A model generated the notes under the pieces. That model saw only the letters and a list, made by a program, of their open reading frames with translations, was not told the origin of the DNA and made no database searches. Made by a program: the position numbers and the translations under genes. Shown here one piece after another: positions 6,625 to 8,731 of a DNA stretch of 8,731 bases. How positions within the stretch are numbered: position 1 is the stretch's first letter; every line of letters starts with the position of its first letter. This DNA is from an uncultured Sporolactobacillus sp. Its GTDB lineage: Bacteria; Bacillota; Bacilli; Bacillales; Sporolactobacillaceae. The DNA lies in the NCBI GenBank assembly GCA_900543345.1, contig UQRJ01000109.1:1-8731 (forward strand). Reading direction: 5' to 3'.

Positions 6625-6849
6625 ATGACGACGGTTTTTGCTGGTGCGATTATGATCGCTTTCGGAGCTGTTGCTGCGGCTATCGGTGACTGCGTATTAT
6701 TTTCTCGTTATATGGACGGCATTGCCCGTCAGCCTGAAGCAAGAGGGGTCCTCTTCGGCCAGACGATGATTCTCTTCGGTCTGATCGAAGCCCTACCGAT
6801 CATCTCGATCGCGTTCGGCATTCTGGCACTCTTCGGTTTGTTCGGCTAA
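6625..6849 (+). CDS. atpE: F1Fo ATP synthase subunit c
   Basis: The 74-residue hairpin protein oligomerises into the rotor c-ring that carries protons across the membrane. Helix 1 (about 4-28), the polar loop ARQPEA (34-39) contacting gamma/epsilon, and helix 2 with the ion-binding Glu55 in GLIEALPI (52-59) are all present. The GxGxGxG helix-packing motif is altered to AxAxGxC (Ala17, Ala19, Gly21, Cys23), and Asp22 replaces the Asn usual in Bacillus. Asp at this position is known from mycobacterial c subunits. Glu55 is followed by Ala and no Na+-type Gln/Ser ligands are seen, so a proton ring is likely. AGGAGG at 6610-6615, 9 bases before the ATG, is a strong ribosome site, fitting the high copy number needed. 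Confidence 0.96.
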   Translation: MTTVFAGAIMIAFGAVAAAIGDCVLFSRYMDGIARQPEARGVLFGQTMILFGLIEALPIISIAFGILALFGLFG

Positions 6850-6853
6850 GACA

Positions 6854-6884
6854 AAGGTGGGGGAGATGCATCGGCCCCCGCTTT
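6854..6884 (+). terminator. Strong hairpin between atpE and atpF
   Basis: Five bases after the atpE stop, 10 bases (6854-6863) pair with 6875-6884, including five consecutive GC pairs and a loop of 11 bases that contains GATGCATC. The 3' arm ends in TTT and is followed by CTTGT, so the T tract is imperfect. Because atpFHA follow, it is more likely an attenuator or a 3' stabiliser of atpE mRNA than a full terminator. Confidence 0.5.
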
Positions 6885-6993
6885 CTTGTAGATAAAAATA
6901 AGCAAGCGGAACGTATGAAGCGGCCGAATGCGCCGACAATCCCACCCCGTAATGTAGAAGACAAATCTGAGAGTGAAAGGAGCGGTAAATGCG

Positions 6994-7479
6994 ATGCAGT
7001 TCACATTGGGAACGATTCTGGCTCAGCTCGTCATTTTTCTGATATTGATGGCCCTCGTGTCCTGGAAAGCCGTCGGCCCGGTTGCCAGAATGTTGAATAA
7101 GCGGAAAGACTATATCAACAAGCAGATTTCGGATGCGGAAAACAGCCGCACGGAATCGCATAAATATCTCGAGCAGCAAAAAGCAGAACTGGATAAAGTC
7201 CGTCAGGAATCCCGCAAGATTATCGATCAGGCGAAGCAGCAGGCTGCCACCGAATCGAAGAGTATCGTCGACGCGGCGGAGAACCGCTCCAATCTGCTGA
7301 TCAAAGAGGCGCATGAAGAAATCAAGCGGGAAAGAGAAAAAGCGATTGTCTCGATTCGCGACGAAGTTGCGAATCTCTCCGTCCTGCTGGCTTCGAAAGT
7401 GCTTGAGAAGGAAATCGATGCCAAAGACTATTCGAAAGAAATTGATCAGTTAATGAAACAGGTGGGAAATCAGCAATGA
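6994..7479 (+). CDS. atpF: F1Fo ATP synthase subunit b
   Basis: Subunit b is the peripheral stalk that links subunit a to delta and alpha. The 161-residue protein has one N-terminal membrane helix (about 4-26, rich in Leu/Ile/Val), then a long charged, Ala/Glu/Lys/Gln-rich coiled coil from about 35 to 140, and a C-terminal segment that contacts delta. The ATG at 6994 is chosen: AAAGGAG at 6976-6982 is 11 bases upstream and the product begins MQFTLGTILAQL, typical of the family. An in-frame GTG at 6973 would place this ribosome site within the gene, and the ATG at 6989 is out of frame. It overlaps atpH by 4 bases (ATGA), implying translational coupling. Confidence 0.95.
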   Translation: MQFTLGTILAQLVIFLILMALVSWKAVGPVARMLNKRKDYINKQISDAENSRTESHKYLEQQKAELDKVRQESRKIIDQAKQQAATESKSIVDAAENRSNLLIKEAHEEIKREREKAIVSIRDEVANLSVLLASKVLEKEIDAKDYSKEIDQLMKQVGNQQ

Positions 7480-8021
7480 GCCAAATCGTCGCGAACCGTT
7501 ATGCAAGGGCGCTTTTTGAAGTCGCTGAAGAACGAGACGCCATTGATTCGATTGAAGCTCAGCTGACTTCCGTTTCGCAGATTTTAGCGGGAAACGAAGA
7601 TCTTCGCCGAGTACTGAGGCATCCGCGGGTGAGCAGAGAAAAGAAAAAGGAATTGATCGGCAAACTTTTTGCGGATGACATAGGTGCCGAAGTGATGAAT
7701 CTGCTGAAACTGCTCATCGATCACAAACGTGAATCGATCATCGATACCGTGCTTGAAGCCTATACGCGTCTGGCCGATGTTCAAAGAGGCATTCTCGATA
7801 TCACCGTCACGACGGCACGGCCGCTAAGCGATGAACAGGAACAGGATCTGTCCGGCCGGCTGAGCGCAACGCTCGGCAAAAAACTGCGTATGCACCTGAA
7901 GGTAAAAGAAGAGATCATCGGCGGTATTCTGCTGCGTATCGGCGATCGGGTGTATGACGGAACGATTGCCGGCAGATTGGCGGACTTCAAGCAGGAGATC
8001 AAAGTAGGTAAACAGGGGTGA
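7476..8021 (+). CDS. atpH: F1Fo ATP synthase subunit delta
   Basis: Delta sits on top of F1 and joins the alpha/beta hexamer to the b-subunit stalk (OSCP homologue). The 181-residue protein begins with the typical VANRYARALFEVAEE (4-18), forming the N-terminal helical bundle, and ends with the family signature region EEIIGGILLRIGDRVYDGTIAGRL. Its ATG overlaps the atpF stop in ATGA, and AGGTGGG at 7460-7466 lies 9 bases upstream. Seven bases separate its stop from atpA. Length and motifs are normal for Bacillales. Confidence 0.96.
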   Translation: MSQIVANRYARALFEVAEERDAIDSIEAQLTSVSQILAGNEDLRRVLRHPRVSREKKKELIGKLFADDIGAEVMNLLKLLIDHKRESIIDTVLEAYTRLADVQRGILDITVTTARPLSDEQEQDLSGRLSATLGKKLRMHLKVKEEIIGGILLRIGDRVYDGTIAGRLADFKQEIKVGKQG

Positions 8022-8028
8022 ACAAATC

Positions 8029-8683
8029 GTGAGCATAAAAGCGGAAGAAATCAGCTCACTCATTAAGCAGCAGATTGAAAACTATCAATCCACTGTGCAA
8101 GTGAGCGAAGTCGGCACTGTCATCACTGTCGGCGACGGCATTGCCCGCGTCCACGGCCTTGACAGTGTCATGTCGGGCGAGCTTGTCGAATTTGCCAACG
8201 GCGTCATGGGTATGGCGCAGAATCTTGAAGAGGACAACGTTGGTATCGTCATTCTCGGCCCATTTACAGATATTCATGAAGGAGACGAAGTCAAACGGAC
8301 CGGCCGTATCATGCAGGTTCCGGTCGGCGAGGCGCTGCTCGGCCGCGTCGTCAACCCGCTCGGCCAACCAATTGACGAACTTGGCTCGATCGTGACGGAT
8401 AAGACCCGCCCGGTTGAAAAGAAAGCACCCGGTGTTATGCAGCGGAAACACGTTTCTGAGCCTCTGCAAACGGGAATTAAATCGATCGACGCGATGATTC
8501 CGATCGGCCGCGGCCAGCGTGAATTGATTATCGGCGATCGGCAGACCGGAAAAACAGCAATTGCCATTGATACAATGATTAATCAGAAAAATACGGACGT
8601 CATTAACATCTACGTTGCCATTGGCCAGAAGGAATCGACCGTTGCCGGCGTGGTCAACACACTGAAAAAATATGGTGTGATGG
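8029..8683 (+). CDS. atpA: F1Fo ATP synthase subunit alpha (3'-truncated)
   Basis: Alpha forms the non-catalytic nucleotide-binding positions of the F1 hexamer. The GTG start at 8029 lies 7 bases after AGGGGTGA (8014-8021), which overlaps the atpH stop. The first 218 codons are present, of about 500 in the family. The N-terminal delta-binding helix (1-22), beta-barrel domain (25-95), and the start of the nucleotide-binding domain with PIGRGQRELIIGD and Walker A GDRQTGKT (169-176) are visible, followed by YVAIGQKES. The numbering of Walker A matches B. subtilis alpha. The reading frame is intact up to 8683, where adapter sequence interrupts it; this is an assembly or library end, not a biological truncation. 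Confidence 0.97.
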
Positions 8684-8731
8684 CTGTCTCTTATACACAT
8701 CTCCGAGCCCACGAGACCCTAAGACATCTCG
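8684..8731. other. Nextera sequencing adapter (non-genomic)
   Basis: This is the Tn5 mosaic end (CTGTCTCTTATACACATCT), the read-2 adapter complement (CCGAGCCCACGAGAC), index CCTAAGAC and ATCTCG from P7, exactly what read 1 shows when it runs through a short insert. It is the reverse complement of 1-48. It fuses in frame to atpA, and on the minus strand it generates a false N-terminus reading MGSEMCIRDS. Confidence 0.98.

Noticed and set aside
8056..8712. Minus-strand ORF of 218 codons starting MGSEMCIRDS
   Set aside because: Its start lies in adapter sequence and the rest is antisense to atpA; MCIRDS is a known Nextera artefact peptide.
1..8731. Terminal inverted repeats suggesting a transposon or linear replicon
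   Set aside because: The repeats are library adapter with index, and the content is housekeeping chromosome.

Overview
The window is an ordinary, co-directional stretch of a Bacillota chromosome, most likely from the order Bacillales. The gene order tsaC(ywlC)-mntP(ywlD)-ywlG-glyA-upp-atpI-atpB-atpE-atpF-atpH-atpA follows the Bacillus subtilis arrangement (from memory). Strong AGGAGG-type ribosome binding sites, several TTG and GTG starts, and a 209-residue Upp and a 346-residue Sua5-type TsaC with the same lengths I recall for B. subtilis support this. Genus cannot be fixed from the sequence alone. All genes are on the + strand.

Both extreme ends (1-48 and 8684-8731) are not genomic. They form a perfect 48-base inverted repeat made of the Nextera Tn5 mosaic end, the read-2 adapter, an 8-base i7 index and the first bases of the P7 oligo. 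The real genomic insert is 49-8683, and atpA is cut by the adapter after 218 codons.

Layout: 49-229 is a leader with no recognisable gene. 230-1270 is tsaC (tRNA t6A synthesis). 1545-2114 is mntP (Mn2+ export). 2229-2807 is ywlG (function unknown), with its own extended -10 promoter next to an 18-bp perfect palindrome and followed by a terminator. 3009-4265 glyA (one-carbon/glycine metabolism) and 4305-4934 upp (uracil salvage) follow. A 377-base gap then carries the main atp promoter (about 5146-5175). The atp operon runs from 5312 to the contig end: a short two-helix AtpI/AtpZ-type protein, an unusually long 277-base structured gap, Fo subunits a, c and b, then F1 delta and the start of alpha. 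These subunits assemble the membrane H+-translocating F1Fo-ATP synthase.

I found no mobile element, CRISPR array, tRNA, rRNA or defence system. Points worth a second look are the adapter ends, the structured atpI-atpB interval with paired GATTAATC sites, the palindrome/promoter of ywlG, the absence of ywlE and rpiB between mntP and ywlG, the altered glycine motif plus an acidic residue in helix 1 of the c subunit, and a strong hairpin between atpE and atpF.
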